Shown: piece by piece, positions 6,563 through 7,075 of the stretch
Numbering within the stretch: the first letter of the stretch is position 1
Layout: every line of letters starts with the position of its first letter
NCBI GenBank assembly: GCA_002352605.1
Contig: DEIP01000164.1
Span: 1 to 7,075, forward strand
Source: Desulfobacteraceae bacterium UBA2771
GTDB lineage: Bacteria > Desulfobacterota > Desulfobacteria > Desulfobacterales > Desulfosarcinaceae
Direction of reading: 5' to 3'
Length of the DNA stretch: 7,075 nucleotides
The notes under the pieces: model-generated
Databases searched by the model: none
Told to the model about the DNA's origin: nothing
What the model saw: the letters and a program-made list of their open reading frames with translations, nothing else
Program-made: the position numbers and the translations under genes

Positions 6563-6985
6563 AGAATCGATGAGATTGTAGCCCTTTTGTTGTACTATTG
6601 TCTCTCCTCGCTTTACCGACTGACTCACCCCTGCCAATGAGAGATTCAAGCGCCTTGCTATTTTAGCCATACCAATACCAAGGTCTCTTACCGCCCAATA
6701 GCATAGTAAACTTCTTGCCGCAACTCGCTTACGCTCTTTGCCTGGTGCCCAAAGTTCGGCTGGCTCAATCTGCATAAGATCACACACCCTGGATGCAACC
6801 TTTTCAAGGTCATAGCCTTTGGCCTGTAATCTATAGCGCTTTTCCAGTTGTTCCTCAGCAGCCAAAAGCACCTGTTCAACAAAATCACCATCACCAAGAA
6901 TACGCTCGTCTGATTTCACAAACATCTTAGCCCTGCGCATCTGTTTGACAGCAGCCCAGCCACCGTGGCTTCGAATCCCCCTGTG
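6560..6985 (-). pseudogene. C-terminal part of a RAYT/IS200-like transposase with DnaA-like domain
   Basis: From the ATG at 6940 there are 126 residues, but the family-like sequence starts earlier in the same frame: GIRSHGGWAAVK just upstream of that ATG, back to a TGA at 6986-6988. The visible part holds SDERILGDGDFVEQVL, then a linker with KGYDLEKVASRVCDLM, then a helix-turn-helix segment (ARSLLCYWAVRDLG through NLSLAGVSQSVKRGE). The helix-turn-helix resembles DnaA domain IV. This is the C-terminal half of TnpA_REP-type transposases of Desulfobacterota as I remember them. The N-terminal Y1 domain with its HUH motif and catalytic Tyr is missing. A run of five G (6977-6981, minus strand) may be a frameshift: the next frame upstream reads DIYPDTG and would join if one base were added. 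No Shine-Dalgarno precedes the ATG at 6940, so an independent small gene is unlikely. The stretch is AT-richer than the operon, consistent with transfer. Confidence 0.75.
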
Positions 6986-7010
6986 TCAGGATAGATGTCA
7001 CCTCCAGCCC

Positions 7011-7069
7011 GTAGCGATCACCCCAGGGTGAGCCCGCCCTGCGGGGTGGGCTCACCCTGGGGTGATCGC
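7011..7069 (+). repeat. Perfect 22-bp inverted repeat with GTAG foot: REP-like hairpin
   Basis: Arms at 7014-7035 (beginning GCGATCACCCC) and 7048-7069 are exact reverse complements. The 12-nt centre pairs further (CCC with GGG plus one G-T pair), leaving a TGCG tetraloop, so 26 positions pair in all. GTAG lies at 7011-7014, directly at the 5' foot. REP elements recognised by RAYT transposases have this layout, and a RAYT remnant lies next to it. No T-run follows either arm within the window, so a simple intrinsic terminator is less likely. The hairpin is certain; the REP reading is inference. Confidence 0.9.
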
Positions 7070-7075
7070 CCAACT

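Noticed and set aside
1..7075. CRISPR array, tRNA or rRNA genes
   Set aside because: No regularly spaced direct repeats and no tRNA or rRNA sequence were recognised.

Overview
The window looks like chromosome from a Gram-negative bacterium of moderate to high G+C, with an outer membrane: it encodes a YfaZ-type outer-membrane protein and an OmpA/MotB-type peptidoglycan-binding protein. The transposase remnant at the right end has a DnaA-like C-terminal domain that I associate mainly with Desulfobacterota (Desulfosarcina-like sulfate reducers). Desulfobacterota is therefore my best guess, with Gammaproteobacteria as the alternative. This placement comes from memory of the families, not from a search.

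Left part (1-1664). The 5' 285 codons of mtnA (methylthioribose-1-phosphate isomerase, methionine salvage) run leftward out of the window. A 209-nt divergent spacer with a small inverted repeat separates it from a rightward gene for a YfaZ-like outer-membrane beta-barrel protein.

Middle (1738-6020, all minus strand). This is the core of the window: four genes overlapping by 17, 1 and 7 nt. In order of transcription they are a DUF3348 protein, a 691-residue MotA/TolQ/ZorA-like membrane protein with a roughly 500-residue helical tail (DUF802 family), an OmpA/MotB/ZorB-like protein with one membrane helix carrying an Asp, and a DUF2894 protein. The second and third proteins have the features of the two subunits of an ion-driven 5:2 motor, and the A-subunit's long cytoplasmic tail recalls ZorA of the Zorya phage-defence system. 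No Zorya effector (ZorC, ZorD, ZorE) or other nuclease or helicase is present. Instead the motor is bracketed by two proteins of unknown function. I infer an uncharacterised envelope motor in which DUF3348 and DUF2894 may be cytoplasmic partners of the long tail. The gene set is recognisable as a recurring four-gene cluster, but I know of no assigned function.

Right part (6021-7075). An AT-richer stretch holds the operon leader, a short orphan coding fragment that looks like the 3' end of a lost gene, and the C-terminal part of a RAYT/IS200-like transposase with a probable frameshift. At the edge is a perfect 22-bp inverted repeat (26 paired positions counting the inner stem) with GTAG at its 5' foot, the arrangement known for REP elements mobilised by RAYT transposases. 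The area looks like a decayed mobile-element insertion site.
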